IMG/VR virus record: IMGVR_UViG_3300030430_000289
Span: 1 to 32,317 of that record
DNA length: 32,317 nt
Source of the DNA: a virus
Strand: one strand, 5' to 3'
The notes below the pieces were generated by a model. That model was given only the letters and a program-made list of their open reading frames with translations. It was not told the origin of the DNA and did no database searches. Below, piece by piece: positions 18,067 through 26,368 of this stretch (the stretch's first letter is position 1; each line of letters starts with the position of its first letter). The position numbers and the translations under genes are program-made.

Positions 18067-19611
18067 TTATAACCTGTCTCCTACTCCAAATGTAACCACT
18101 AGTCCTTGAATACTGTGTGATGCATTGGAATCATTAGTTACGAACTTTAAAGATGCGGATTTACCTGATCCTGATATGTTAGTGCGTTGCACTGGTGATG
18201 GATTACCATCGTAAATTGCTGTACTATTATATAGAGCCTCATTATAGAACGCTGCAGCACCTGTAGTAGATAAATTAAAGTTTGTCGGATTAAGTGTGTC
18301 TACATCTTCATAATCATACACAGCCGACATTACAATAGAGTTATCACCTTCTGATCTAAGATAAGTTGCTACAGTGTAGAATATCTTGCGTTGCTCTGGG
18401 TCTTGCATATGGAAGAAAGGAGTTTGAAACAAACTAAATATATCTGTTCCTGCAAAACTAGTACCCTGTTCCTGCCTATACACTTTACCTGTATTGTCAC
18501 CGTGTATTACAAATTCGTTCTGACCTATATATCCACTATCTGCACACGTAGCTGTAATACCTAGTAACTGCCCATACTCAAACTGTAGTCCGTTTGGTGT
18601 CTGTCTGAAGCCGCCTATAACGCCCTGCGAATCTGCTGCACCAAAGAAGTATCTAAACTGAGTCTTTTGTTTTATAGTTACAGCGTTAAGACTGTTAAGA
18701 TCGATGTCAAATACAATGTCTGTAAAGATAGACTGAATATCTTTTGATACTGTTTCTAGGTTAACGTCACCGATCTTTGCTGTACCTGATATAGGACGTA
18801 GACCATCCTGTGATAAGAATAATAGATCACCACCTATTTCTATAACACTATCTGTAGCTAGGCATCCTAAGTCATCTGTAACAGTCTGTAACACAAAGTT
18901 AGCTAACGCAGTACCACCTAGTTTCTTAATATTAGTCGCACCAAATATAAACAGTTCGTTTCTAAATGATTTGATTGCAACTATAGGAAAACCTACGTTT
19001 ATTACACCTGCACCATTGGCTGCAGAAAAGTCTCCTTCATCAAGTGGTGCACTAAAGAATAACTTTGTCGGTTGCCCGGGATCACCTGCTAGGAACAAGT
19101 GATTTTGAAATACTGCAGAATATTTAGGGGCTGTAGGTGCATTTGAATGATTTATCTGTGCATACGTACTTCCATCATATGTAGCTGCAGGATTTACACT
19201 ATCTGTCAAAACTACTTTTGGTGTTCCGAAATTAAGCCTAGAGAATCTAATCTTGGTCACACCTGTCATTGTAGGTGAGCCTTGCGTAGTTACTGCTTGC
19301 CAAGCGGAACTAGAATTACTCCAATAATGTAAGTAGTTGTTACCTGTTGAAGGTTTCCTACAAGCTAAGATACCATCGTTTATTCCATCTGCTACACATA
19401 CACCTAGTACAGGTGTGTTTGCTTGGCCTGTTACTGTGCCAAAGTCGTTAGAGAAGCCACTTATCTTTCTGTAGCCACCAGTAACAGCAGGTTCATAATT
19501 AATCAAAGATATAGCTGAACCAGGCTGTGTCTCACCTTGAGATAGCACATCCCTACTAGTATTAAGCCCACCTTGACAGAAGACTTTGAAGGAAGCTAGA
19601 TTATCAGCCAT
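18067..19611 (-). CDS. Tail nozzle / tubular protein B-like structural protein
   Basis: The 514-residue protein begins with a 'QGGLNTSRDVLSQGETQPGS' segment and LINYEPAVTGGYRKISGFS (residues 37-55). The pattern 'N-x-P-x-x-GG-x-R-x-x-GF' near the start is shared in outline by podovirus nozzle and tail-hub proteins (T7 gp12 and P22 gp10 types). The rest alternates strands (VVLTDSVNPAATYDGSTYAQ, FRNELFIFGATNIKKLGG, GDLLFLSQDGLRP), compatible with a propeller platform. It lies directly between the adaptor and the first fibre gene, the place of T7 gene 12, and its ATG overlaps the adaptor gene's stop. The nozzle role is inferred from place and this short motif; no direct homologue can be named. 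Confidence 0.7.
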   Translation of the reverse strand: MADNLASFKVFCQGGLNTSRDVLSQGETQPGSAISLINYEPAVTGGYRKISGFSNDFGTVTGQANTPVLGVCVADGINDGILACRKPSTGNNYLHYWSNSSSAWQAVTTQGSPTMTGVTKIRFSRLNFGTPKVVLTDSVNPAATYDGSTYAQINHSNAPTAPKYSAVFQNHLFLAGDPGQPTKLFFSAPLDEGDFSAANGAGVINVGFPIVAIKSFRNELFIFGATNIKKLGGTALANFVLQTVTDDLGCLATDSVIEIGGDLLFLSQDGLRPISGTAKIGDVNLETVSKDIQSIFTDIVFDIDLNSLNAVTIKQKTQFRYFFGAADSQGVIGGFRQTPNGLQFEYGQLLGITATCADSGYIGQNEFVIHGDNTGKVYRQEQGTSFAGTDIFSLFQTPFFHMQDPEQRKIFYTVATYLRSEGDNSIVMSAVYDYEDVDTLNPTNFNLSTTGAAAFYNEALYNSTAIYDGNPSPVQRTNISGSGKSASLKFVTNDSNASHSIQGLVVTFGVGDRL

Positions 19612-20336
19612 TATATACCGCTAGTAAAGGAACTTGTTCTTGAATCACCCACAACAGTAGAGCGAACAAATAAAGTATCGTCAAAGGTAACTCTACGCAT
19701 TGTCTTGATGCCATCTTCAAAATTGTTTTGATGCATTGCAGCACTTTGTTCATTACTACGGAAACGCATCATAAACATCATAGCACCATCTATAACTACA
19801 TGCTTAAATCGATCTGGTATAATTGCTACATCGTTAAAAGCAGTTAAGTCTGTAGGAAATCTCCAATACACATACTCTACTTCATAGGCTGCGTCAGGTA
19901 TAGGACTAACACCAAATGAATTACCTAGTGTCTGATAAACAAGTGCAGGTGGTCCATCTCCATTTACTTGATCACCTGTATCATCTGAGGGACGTACATT
20001 CTGTATGTACTGCTCATACGATATTACACTCAATGGCATAGGACTGTTGTTTTCAGAAGCTAGTTTCTTAAGATAGAATGTATCCCAATCTGTGCTAGAA
20101 TAATCTGCAGGAAAAGCGTACTGTCTTGTACCTACACTAAGAGTTTGTGTAAACGTTGTTTTGAGGAAGGGCCACTCCTGACCATCCTGTAGAATAAGTC
20201 TAATGCTACTATTTACTGCATCTTTAGCTAAGGCTTGTACGTTTCTTACAGAATCAAAACCATCACCTGCAGTATCAAGTGTGACTTCATTCAAACGTCT
20301 TAGCAGTTCGTTTACTAGTGTTACATAAGTAGCCAT
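19611..20336 (-). CDS. Head-tail adaptor / tail tubular protein A-like
   Basis: The 241-residue protein starts YVTLVNELLRRLNEVTL, followed by a helix of the 'D-A-V-N-SS-I-R-x-I-x-x-x-x-x-EWPFLK' kind (residues about 37-59). Next comes the strand LSVGTRQYAFPADYSSTDWD (66-85), then 'VEYVYWRFPTDLTAFND' and 'IPDRFKHVVIDGAMMFMMRF' (about 157-202). This series is typical of podovirus head-tail connector proteins of the gp11/TTPA kind, which sit below the portal and hold the nozzle. AGGA lies 7 bases before the ATG. It sits between the capsid gene and the nozzle-like gene, as expected. Confidence 0.8.
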   Translation of the reverse strand: MATYVTLVNELLRRLNEVTLDTAGDGFDSVRNVQALAKDAVNSSIRLILQDGQEWPFLKTTFTQTLSVGTRQYAFPADYSSTDWDTFYLKKLASENNSPMPLSVISYEQYIQNVRPSDDTGDQVNGDGPPALVYQTLGNSFGVSPIPDAAYEVEYVYWRFPTDLTAFNDVAIIPDRFKHVVIDGAMMFMMRFRSNEQSAAMHQNNFEDGIKTMRRVTFDDTLFVRSTVVGDSRTSSFTSGI

Positions 20337-20365
20337 AGAGTTATCCTACTGTTAGATATGCTGAA

Positions 20366-20389
20366 GGGCAAGCTTGGTGTAGCTCGCCC
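20366..20389 (-). terminator. Hairpin between capsid and adaptor genes (weak terminator or processing site)
   Basis: On the minus strand GGGCGAGC and GCTTGCCC form an 8-bp stem (one G-U pair) with an 8-base loop. Outer bases CTG/CAG can extend it past a two-base mismatch. Only two T residues follow, so it is not a classic intrinsic terminator. It lies 18 bases past the capsid stop and may tune readthrough or mRNA stability. Confidence 0.45.
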
Positions 20390-20407
20390 GACAGTCTATG
20401 TGTAGTA

Positions 20408-21472
20408 TTAAGCAGCGTTGTATACGGCTGACACCAATGCTTGTGGGCGTAGAATTTTACGTCCATATAGGTGCATACCACGTACAATGTCTGCAAATGA
20501 GTCTGGATCACGGTAGTTTTCAACTTTGTTGATCTGCTCTGCAGAAGCAACCGCATCTTCCTGACCTGCTAAGATAACACCGTAGTTATCATCTTGTGCA
20601 GTTGCGCCAGATGTACCTGGACCTGTACCTTTAGCAGGTAGGTTGTTAGATACATAGACTCTGAAGCCATGCAAGTTGTTAACAGCTAGTCCGTTTTGTA
20701 GACCTGCGCCACCGAAATCAGCGTTTAATAGACGTGAATCTTCGTCTTTTAAGATTTCCATGAACACTGGGTCAATAACTAGCCATCTGCCTCGTGAGTC
20801 AACGTTTGCTACATCCATCTGACGAGCCATACGTGCAATCACAGTCAACGGAGATGTCACAGATGTTGACAACGCTGTTGCACCTGGAAGACGTGCAGCT
20901 AGAGGAATGGAGTCACCAGTTGTACCTGATGAAGCTGAGGTTGTGATGTGACCGATGTCAGACATATCTAAACGGTTAACTTTTAGAAATTCACCATTTA
21001 GTTCACTTGATGTTGGATGCTGTGCAGTACCTGAAACTGTGGTAGTGATAGCACCGTTTGCACCATGACCTGACATATACTGAAGTAAGTCAGCGTCCAT
21101 TGCGTCAGCCATTTTGTATGCTGCTCTATCTGCAGCTAGGCTTACGAAGTCAACAGATGCGAACTGATCTTCGATGTCATCCATTTTGAAAGCAAAGTAG
21201 TTAGCTTTGTCAATGGTTAGTGAAAACTCAGAATCGTCTAAGTCTTCTACGCTGATTGCAGTTTTACGCTCAAGAGCGTTGACTGTTACATCAGGCTCTT
21301 TCTGGATGCGAACTACATCACCTTGGTTTGCAATCTCTCCGAAGTAGGAGTTGTTAGTGATTGCGTTTGCAACAGATGCTTTTCTTAGAGCAATCTGTGC
21401 TTGTTTGGAATAGATTATCGGGCTAAAATTACCGTCAAATCCCGTTTTGCCAGAGGCAACTGCTATAGCCAT
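20408..21472 (-). CDS. Major capsid protein
   Basis: The 354-residue protein has the look of a phage coat protein of the HK97 fold: MAIAVASGKTGFDG, an N-arm-like FSPIIYSKQAQIALRKASV (about 17-35), the strand 'GDVVRIQKEPDVTVNALERK' (about 51-70) and 'LTIDKANYFAFKMDDIEDQ' (about 84-102). A-domain-like elements follow ('RWLVIDPVFMEILKDED' near 228-244 and 'NNLHGFRVYVSNNLP' near 263-277). The gene follows a scaffold gene and precedes the adaptor. It has the best ribosome site nearby (AAGGAGA, 7-8 bases before ATG), its own leader after a terminator, and a hairpin after it, all fitting high expression. The fold is inferred from length, place and motif order. Confidence 0.93.
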   Translation of the reverse strand: MAIAVASGKTGFDGNFSPIIYSKQAQIALRKASVANAITNNSYFGEIANQGDVVRIQKEPDVTVNALERKTAISVEDLDDSEFSLTIDKANYFAFKMDDIEDQFASVDFVSLAADRAAYKMADAMDADLLQYMSGHGANGAITTTVSGTAQHPTSSELNGEFLKVNRLDMSDIGHITTSASSGTTGDSIPLAARLPGATALSTSVTSPLTVIARMARQMDVANVDSRGRWLVIDPVFMEILKDEDSRLLNADFGGAGLQNGLAVNNLHGFRVYVSNNLPAKGTGPGTSGATAQDDNYGVILAGQEDAVASAEQINKVENYRDPDSFADIVRGMHLYGRKILRPQALVSAVYNAA

Positions 21473-21692
21473 AGTTAAATCTCCTTATAGATATGGCGTG
21501 AGAATTGACACTACATATCCACTATAAAGAGGCTCTTAGTCGTAGGGTAGTCAGTTTGTAGAAAGGTTGGCCTACCTGTCTACACTGGGCCTATACTTTG
21601 AGGTAAGTCTTTTTGTGGCTAGTGCTTAAAAAGCATACACACTAATTATGGTGTATATGCCATAGTTTTACTTACGAAATTTACTTTGTCAA
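21473..21692 (-). promoter_or_regulatory. Leader region between scaffold and major capsid genes
   Basis: This 220-base gap holds no gene. In transcription order it has a TTGACA box at 21687-21692 touching the scaffold stop, the sequence GTAAAACTAT ending at 21662, an intrinsic terminator (21628-21660), then about 130 bases with TATAGG and TATAGT boxes and the AAGGAG ribosome site of the capsid gene. No good -35 box goes with either -10-like box, so a separate capsid promoter after the terminator is likely but not located. Confidence 0.5.
21628..21660 (-). terminator. Rho-independent terminator after the scaffold gene
   Basis: On the minus strand GCATATACAC and GTGTGTATGC form a 10-bp stem (one G-U pair) with an 8-base loop, followed directly by TTTTT. 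The stem is A/T-rich but complete. It lies about 30 bases after the scaffold stop and before the capsid gene, so it should lower or stop readthrough from upstream genes. Confidence 0.75.
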
Positions 21693-22640
21693 CTATTTTC
21701 TTGACATATCGTAAATAAACTTTCCTGAGCGTTGGGCTTCCATTATCTCTTCTGCCCTCTTCTCGTATTCTTTGATAGACATCTTAGCTACTTGTGATTC
21801 TCTGAGATACGTAGACTCTTCACTATCGCTAGGTGTCGTAGTGCGTTTTGTTGTAACAGAAGAAGCTGCACCCTTATCTTCGGTAGTCTTCTTCTTAGTT
21901 GTAATGCCTTTGTCTGCTTTGTAAAGATCTATTACACGAGATACAGATTTAGCATCATCTACATTTTCATACAAAGCATCCTGCACCCATCTAGGTTGTT
22001 CCTTAGCCCACTCATGGAATGTATCATCTTCACGAATGGTATTGAAGTCAGGGTGCATCACAGCTAGTTCAGCTTCAGCTTTCTCACGTTTAGCTGTTAT
22101 GCGTAGCTCTTCTACTTCTTTCAAACGCTTGTCTATATCTGATGAACGCTCTTGTGCTTTCTTATCAGCAATGGCTTCAACTATACCTGCTACGTCTGGA
22201 TACTTTTTAGACCAAGCTTCTATCTCTTTTTCTGACTTAGGTAGTACAAGCTCATTCTTAGCTGCAGACTGAAGTTGTGCTTCTAGTTTCTCGAACTTGA
22301 GTTTCCACTCTTGTTCTTTATCTTTCATGTGCCGCCTGATGTCACCGTAGCGTTGCTTGAAAGTTTTTTCTTCAGCACTTAGGTCATCATCTTCATCTGC
22401 TTCTTGTGCTTCGGCTTTGGATTCTTCTTCTTGTTTGGCATCACCCTCTGCCTGTACTGGTTCAGCTTCAGGCTCTTTGCTATCGGGTTCAGCTTCAACA
22501 GTTTCTTCTTGAGTTTCATCTTCTTGTGAGTACCCTGCTTCTTTTAACAGTTCACGCAACTCTGCTTCATCTTTATTGATTCTTGCTTGGTTACGCATAT
22601 GAGATGCAGAGTGTACCTCTACTTGTTCTACTTCAGCCAT
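21693..22640 (-). CDS. Capsid scaffold protein
   Basis: The 315-residue protein is very acidic and helical. Residues 20-90 are Glu/Asp-rich with little hydrophobic content. Residues 100-130 form a charged coiled coil (KDKEQEWKLKFEKLEAQL), another helix follows at about 160-195, and a conserved-looking 'MHPDFNTIREDDTFHEWAKE' lies near 204-223. The C-terminus is Lys/Thr/Ser-rich and ends KFIYDMSRK. Motif 'HPDF-x-x-I-x-x-x-x-x-F-x-x-W' and the coiled, acidic make-up are typical of podovirus scaffold proteins, which guide procapsid assembly and leave before DNA fills the head. It lies right before the capsid gene. AAGGAGA precedes the ATG by 7 bases. Confidence 0.85.
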   Translation of the reverse strand: MAEVEQVEVHSASHMRNQARINKDEAELRELLKEAGYSQEDETQEETVEAEPDSKEPEAEPVQAEGDAKQEEESKAEAQEADEDDDLSAEEKTFKQRYGDIRRHMKDKEQEWKLKFEKLEAQLQSAAKNELVLPKSEKEIEAWSKKYPDVAGIVEAIADKKAQERSSDIDKRLKEVEELRITAKREKAEAELAVMHPDFNTIREDDTFHEWAKEQPRWVQDALYENVDDAKSVSRVIDLYKADKGITTKKKTTEDKGAASSVTTKRTTTPSDSEESTYLRESQVAKMSIKEYEKRAEEIMEAQRSGKFIYDMSRK

Positions 22641-22711
22641 TTTGTTTTCTCCTTATGTTGGGGCCAGTAATTAAACCGGGTAGCCTTATAGTTATATGGA
22701 ATTTATTTTTA

Positions 22712-24082
22712 TTATATTGCTTCTGGGTCTACTGTTGATGGAGCTATTTCTCTTGAAGCCTTATTCTGTTCTTCTTCCCTTGCAACCTCAGCCTTTTTTA
22801 ATTTTGTAAAAGCTTTACTTGCTTCTGACTGAGCCTTTATAGCTTTATGTCTTGCTAGGTGATCATTACCTGCAGCCTTGACTGCGTTTGTTGCTTTCAT
22901 CCAATCACTCTGTGCTTCTGCAGAACTGCTAGGTGAGTACGTTGAACCACCACTATCTTTAGCACCTGCTTTACTTCCTTGAAGCTGAGTTACGTCTACA
23001 CCTCTACGTGCACCCATGAATGAATCTCTTAGTTTAGCTCCCTGTACACCAAAACCTCCATCGTCAAAACCTAGTAAGTCACCTAACCAAGTATCGCCAA
23101 AAGACTTACCCTCTATACCATCCGTATCAGCTAAACCTTCGTAAATGCTACCTTCACCACCGAAGATACTTCCTTTACGTTTACTTTGATCTGTTAGTTG
23201 ATCATTATACTTAGCCACAGCTTTAGTATTTATAAGTGCTGTTATAGGTATACCTAATGTACCTGCTAGTGCAGTAGATAGATCAGCTAGTAAACCTAAC
23301 CCTTTAGTTGTCTTTTCTAAGTCTTTATCTTCCATTGATCCAGTGATTGAGGATATATCTGTAGATCCTACAACGCCAGGATCACTATCTGTAACTTCTG
23401 GCTCTTCACCTACTGTAGTTTCTGTTGTAGTTTGTATAAGTTTAGTAGTCCACCCATCACTTAACATTTGATCATATTCTTCTTTGCTAGTAGCATACCT
23501 AGGATTTTCACCTTCTTTGTACATTAAGACAGGCTGAAATACATTAGGATTAGCAAAAGAAAAACCTGCCATGTATTTACTAAAGTCAAACTGAGCTTGT
23601 GTTGGATCATTCTCTGTAACTGTGCCACCTTCATCATAACCTGCGTTACCCATAGCAATAGGTGCACCTTGTCTGTACATCATCTGTTGTTGTTGATACG
23701 GATCAGGCATTGTAGACTGTGTAGGTTGTCCTGTAATGAAACCGCCTACTGCAGCACCAATCGAGTCTAGCTCTGCTTTCTCTTCATCTGTAAGCTCATT
23801 ATCGTTAGCAGGTACAGGTTGACCACCTATACGTCCTTCTCTATCCATACGAGCTAACTCCATCTTAGCATATTCTCGTAAGTCTTCAAAGAACTTCATA
23901 CCATAAAAACGAAGAACATCAGCAGGTACTACATACTCACCTTCACTTAGTTGGGCAGGAATATCATCTCTTACTTCTTCAGGTAGTGAGCCTGGGGGTA
24001 CTTCATTACCTGATACTGGGTCTACCTCAACATCGTCTGCCATGAAAGCTAGTACCATTTGTTTATCTTCATTTGCTGCCAT
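22712..24082 (-). CDS. Structural protein with 'SEGEYVVPADVLRFYG' motif, 456 aa
   Basis: The 456-residue protein has the signature DDIPAQLSEGEYVVPADV then LRFYGMKFFEDLRE at about residues 39-70. This block recurs in marine phage contigs, near head genes, with no settled function. Residues about 100-170 are Gln/Gly/Pro-rich with GYDEGG, and residues 215-245 are Thr/Asp/Glu-rich. A Leu/Ala-rich segment (LGLLADLSTALAGTLGIPIT, about 263-282) could be a helix that inserts into a membrane or packs in the head. The rest is Gly/Ser/Lys-rich. It lies between the 64-residue gene (14-base overlap) and the scaffold. It may be a minor head protein or an ejected protein; the position next to the portal is the main clue. 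Confidence 0.7.
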   Translation of the reverse strand: MAANEDKQMVLAFMADDVEVDPVSGNEVPPGSLPEEVRDDIPAQLSEGEYVVPADVLRFYGMKFFEDLREYAKMELARMDREGRIGGQPVPANDNELTDEEKAELDSIGAAVGGFITGQPTQSTMPDPYQQQQMMYRQGAPIAMGNAGYDEGGTVTENDPTQAQFDFSKYMAGFSFANPNVFQPVLMYKEGENPRYATSKEEYDQMLSDGWTTKLIQTTTETTVGEEPEVTDSDPGVVGSTDISSITGSMEDKDLEKTTKGLGLLADLSTALAGTLGIPITALINTKAVAKYNDQLTDQSKRKGSIFGGEGSIYEGLADTDGIEGKSFGDTWLGDLLGFDDGGFGVQGAKLRDSFMGARRGVDVTQLQGSKAGAKDSGGSTYSPSSSAEAQSDWMKATNAVKAAGNDHLARHKAIKAQSEASKAFTKLKKAEVAREEEQNKASREIAPSTVDPEAI

Positions 24083-24263
24083 TAACTTTTTCCCTCAAAT
24101 ATTTTAGTCTACGCAGTGCACGTATACCACCTTGTGCTTGGTGAATCTCCACCACGCTTTCTGATTGCTCTAAACGTTTATGCAAGTCTGCAATCTCTGA
24201 ATCAAGTTCTTCACAGAATGAGTCCCACTCGCCTTTGTTGTTTACAAAAGACTTAAGCGACAT
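24069..24263 (-). CDS. Small conserved protein after the portal gene, 64 aa
   Basis: The 64-residue protein starts MSLKSFVNNKGEWDSFCEEL and continues as a charged helix to RALRRLKYLREKVNGSK. The 'F-x-NNKG-x-W-x-x-F-x-x-x-LD-x-x-I' start and 'AQGGIRALRRLKYLRE' end resemble a small protein that I have often seen just after the portal gene in marine phages. It overlaps the portal gene's end by 11 bases and the next gene by 14, so its translation is coupled to both. It is probably one long helix pair. Function unknown; the place suggests head assembly. Confidence 0.7.
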   Translation of the reverse strand: MSLKSFVNNKGEWDSFCEELDSEIADLHKRLEQSESVVEIHQAQGGIRALRRLKYLREKVNGSK

Positions 24264-26364
24264 TACCGCTAAAACCTTGTTCGCCCGGAACTGGTGCTGT
24301 GCCTGTACCTATGTTACCACCTCCTGCTCCTGTAGGATCTTGTACATCTGCTCCTGCAGGTGGCTCTTCTTGAGGTGGAGCTTGTGGTTGCTCAGGCATT
24401 GGTTGTTGGAAACCCTTCATTATCTCAGCTTGTATCGCAGCATCTGCCATAGAGTTTGTAACTTTATCAGGGTCTAGATCCATGCTCTTAGCAATCTCTC
24501 GTACAATGTAATCCATCTTAGCGAATGGTGCTAACATTGGGTTAGATGCTACTTGTAAGAACTGCATCAAGCGTTGGCTACGTACTTCGTTAGCCATGAG
24601 GCTTTCCGTACCATTAGCTTTTACTTCTAAGTCACCACGTATACCTTCATCAAAGTCAAACTGCATATTGAATGCAAAGAATGCTCTACCAATAGGTGCA
24701 AGAAGATAATCATCTACGTTCTTTACAACAGTCCTAATGCTACCGTTGGCAGCAGACATGAGCATAGAAATACCAGAAGCAGTACGGCCCACTCCACTAA
24801 CGCCTGTCTGACCATGAGCGAAAGATGGGAAACCAGTTGATTCATCTGCTAATACTCTTGCTTTGTCGAATAGCTGCATGTTTTCACCTGCAACGTTTGG
24901 AAACTTAGTGCCGAAGATGGCTTGACCAGGCGCACCGCCCTGTCTGCGAAAGACCTTGCCAGGATACACACTCATGTCCTGACCGGGGACTAGATTAGTT
25001 TCATCTATCTCAATCAGAAGGTTACCAGAAAGCACAGCGTTGTCAACAGCCATTCTCATGAAACCGTTCATCAACGTTTGTGTATCGTCCATGTTTTCAG
25101 CAATACCTACACCAAAGAAGCTGTATGGGTTATGCTCATATGGTACAGCGTAATATGGGATACGTGCAGGTTTGAATGGGTTTAGTACACAACGAATTAC
25201 CTTACCGTTTACTATCCAGATGTTAGCACTTACTTCATCTAAGTCTGCCATATCAGCAGGAATATTGATACCATTCTCTTCTAGAATATCTACATCTACA
25301 TAGCCCCAAAACTCTAGAACTTGCCAACGCTCTGTATCTGAAGGAGCAGTATCGTCATCCTCCATTTTCATTTCCCAATGCTTACGCACATAGTCTGGTC
25401 CTGCGTCTATCGCATCTTCGATAGCTTCATCAATGAAGTACGGTCTGCCTTTCAGTGAGCGTAACTGATTGCGAGACATCTTGTGTCTTTCAATTACGTA
25501 CTCTGCATCATCCATAGAAGAGGCAACAGGATCAGGGTAAAAGTTCCATGCTGATACATGATTTGTAGATGGTACAGTTTTGATAAGAGGATCGTACTCA
25601 CCATCGTCATCCCAATTAGGATACTCTTTGTCTGTGGCGAACGGCCCTTTCATTACACCTGTGCCTAGCAATGCCATCTCAAATGCCATGCTGCGTAGAT
25701 GTTTAGATGCACCAGATTCGTTTAGCTGATCGTGTATTTTCTTTTCCATCTTTTTAGCTGCTACCATAGCAGGATGGAATGTTACACTTGTAGGTGTACT
25801 ACCGTCACCCTCTATTATCTTTTCAGATACAGGGTCTACCTTATCTTCTACTGGACCTAGCTTACGTCTGAGATCAGCCATAGTTTCACCCGGCTTCAAA
25901 TCAGTGTCTGGTCCTATGAGGTACGGTTTCGTTGTTTCTTTCGTGAACGAGTCACGAAGTACATCCGTAGCTTTTTCAGCATTCGGATCAATATTAATGT
26001 GGACAGCATCGGCTACTCCGTCAGGTAGAACGGATGGATTGATGGTAAGTGGAAACTTGTTGTTACCAAAGAGTACATCTACAATCTGTCCGTAAGCTGC
26101 TAGGGTTTTAGTCTTCGTAACTTTAACAAATACTTTTGACTTTTCACTTGAAGTAAACTGTACGTCTGGTCCGTATACACCACGATAGTTTCTATATGCT
26201 CTTAGCCAACGCTCTTCATCTGCTCTACGAGCATCCTCTGCACGTTTGTATCGTTCATTTACAAATGTAACTACGTTGCTGACATTATCGAAAAGCGTAT
26301 CTTCTTGCTCTTCTGCAGCAACTACTTCATCTGTCTCGAAAGATAGGTCATCTATTTCTGCCAT
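24253..26364 (-). CDS. Portal (head-tail connector) protein
   Basis: The 703-residue protein has portal-like features: an N-terminal helix with 'NERYKRAEDARRADEERWLR' (about 34-53), 'SSEKSKVFVKVTKTKTLAAYGQIVDVLFGNNKFPLTINP' (about 72-110), a central block with 'HKMSRNQLRSLKGRPYF' (near 290) and 'PYEHNPYSFFGVGIAENMDDTQTLMNGFMRMAVDNA' (about 407-442), and a Pro/Gln/Gly-rich tail (about 655-703). The 'P-F-x-x-x-G-x-x-E' type region and stem/crown arrangement follow known portals, and 703 residues is near the size of P22-type portals. It follows the terminase by 4 bases. The protein forms the dodecamer ring through which DNA is packaged and ejected. Confidence 0.88.
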   Translation of the reverse strand: MAEIDDLSFETDEVVAAEEQEDTLFDNVSNVVTFVNERYKRAEDARRADEERWLRAYRNYRGVYGPDVQFTSSEKSKVFVKVTKTKTLAAYGQIVDVLFGNNKFPLTINPSVLPDGVADAVHINIDPNAEKATDVLRDSFTKETTKPYLIGPDTDLKPGETMADLRRKLGPVEDKVDPVSEKIIEGDGSTPTSVTFHPAMVAAKKMEKKIHDQLNESGASKHLRSMAFEMALLGTGVMKGPFATDKEYPNWDDDGEYDPLIKTVPSTNHVSAWNFYPDPVASSMDDAEYVIERHKMSRNQLRSLKGRPYFIDEAIEDAIDAGPDYVRKHWEMKMEDDDTAPSDTERWQVLEFWGYVDVDILEENGINIPADMADLDEVSANIWIVNGKVIRCVLNPFKPARIPYYAVPYEHNPYSFFGVGIAENMDDTQTLMNGFMRMAVDNAVLSGNLLIEIDETNLVPGQDMSVYPGKVFRRQGGAPGQAIFGTKFPNVAGENMQLFDKARVLADESTGFPSFAHGQTGVSGVGRTASGISMLMSAANGSIRTVVKNVDDYLLAPIGRAFFAFNMQFDFDEGIRGDLEVKANGTESLMANEVRSQRLMQFLQVASNPMLAPFAKMDYIVREIAKSMDLDPDKVTNSMADAAIQAEIMKGFQQPMPEQPQAPPQEEPPAGADVQDPTGAGGGNIGTGTAPVPGEQGFSGNVA

Positions 26365-26368
26365 TTAT

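Noticed and set aside
21517-21536. T7-like promoter core CACTATAAAGAGG on the plus strand
   Set aside because: It matches only the CACTATA core, points against all genes here, and has no second copy seen in the other gaps.
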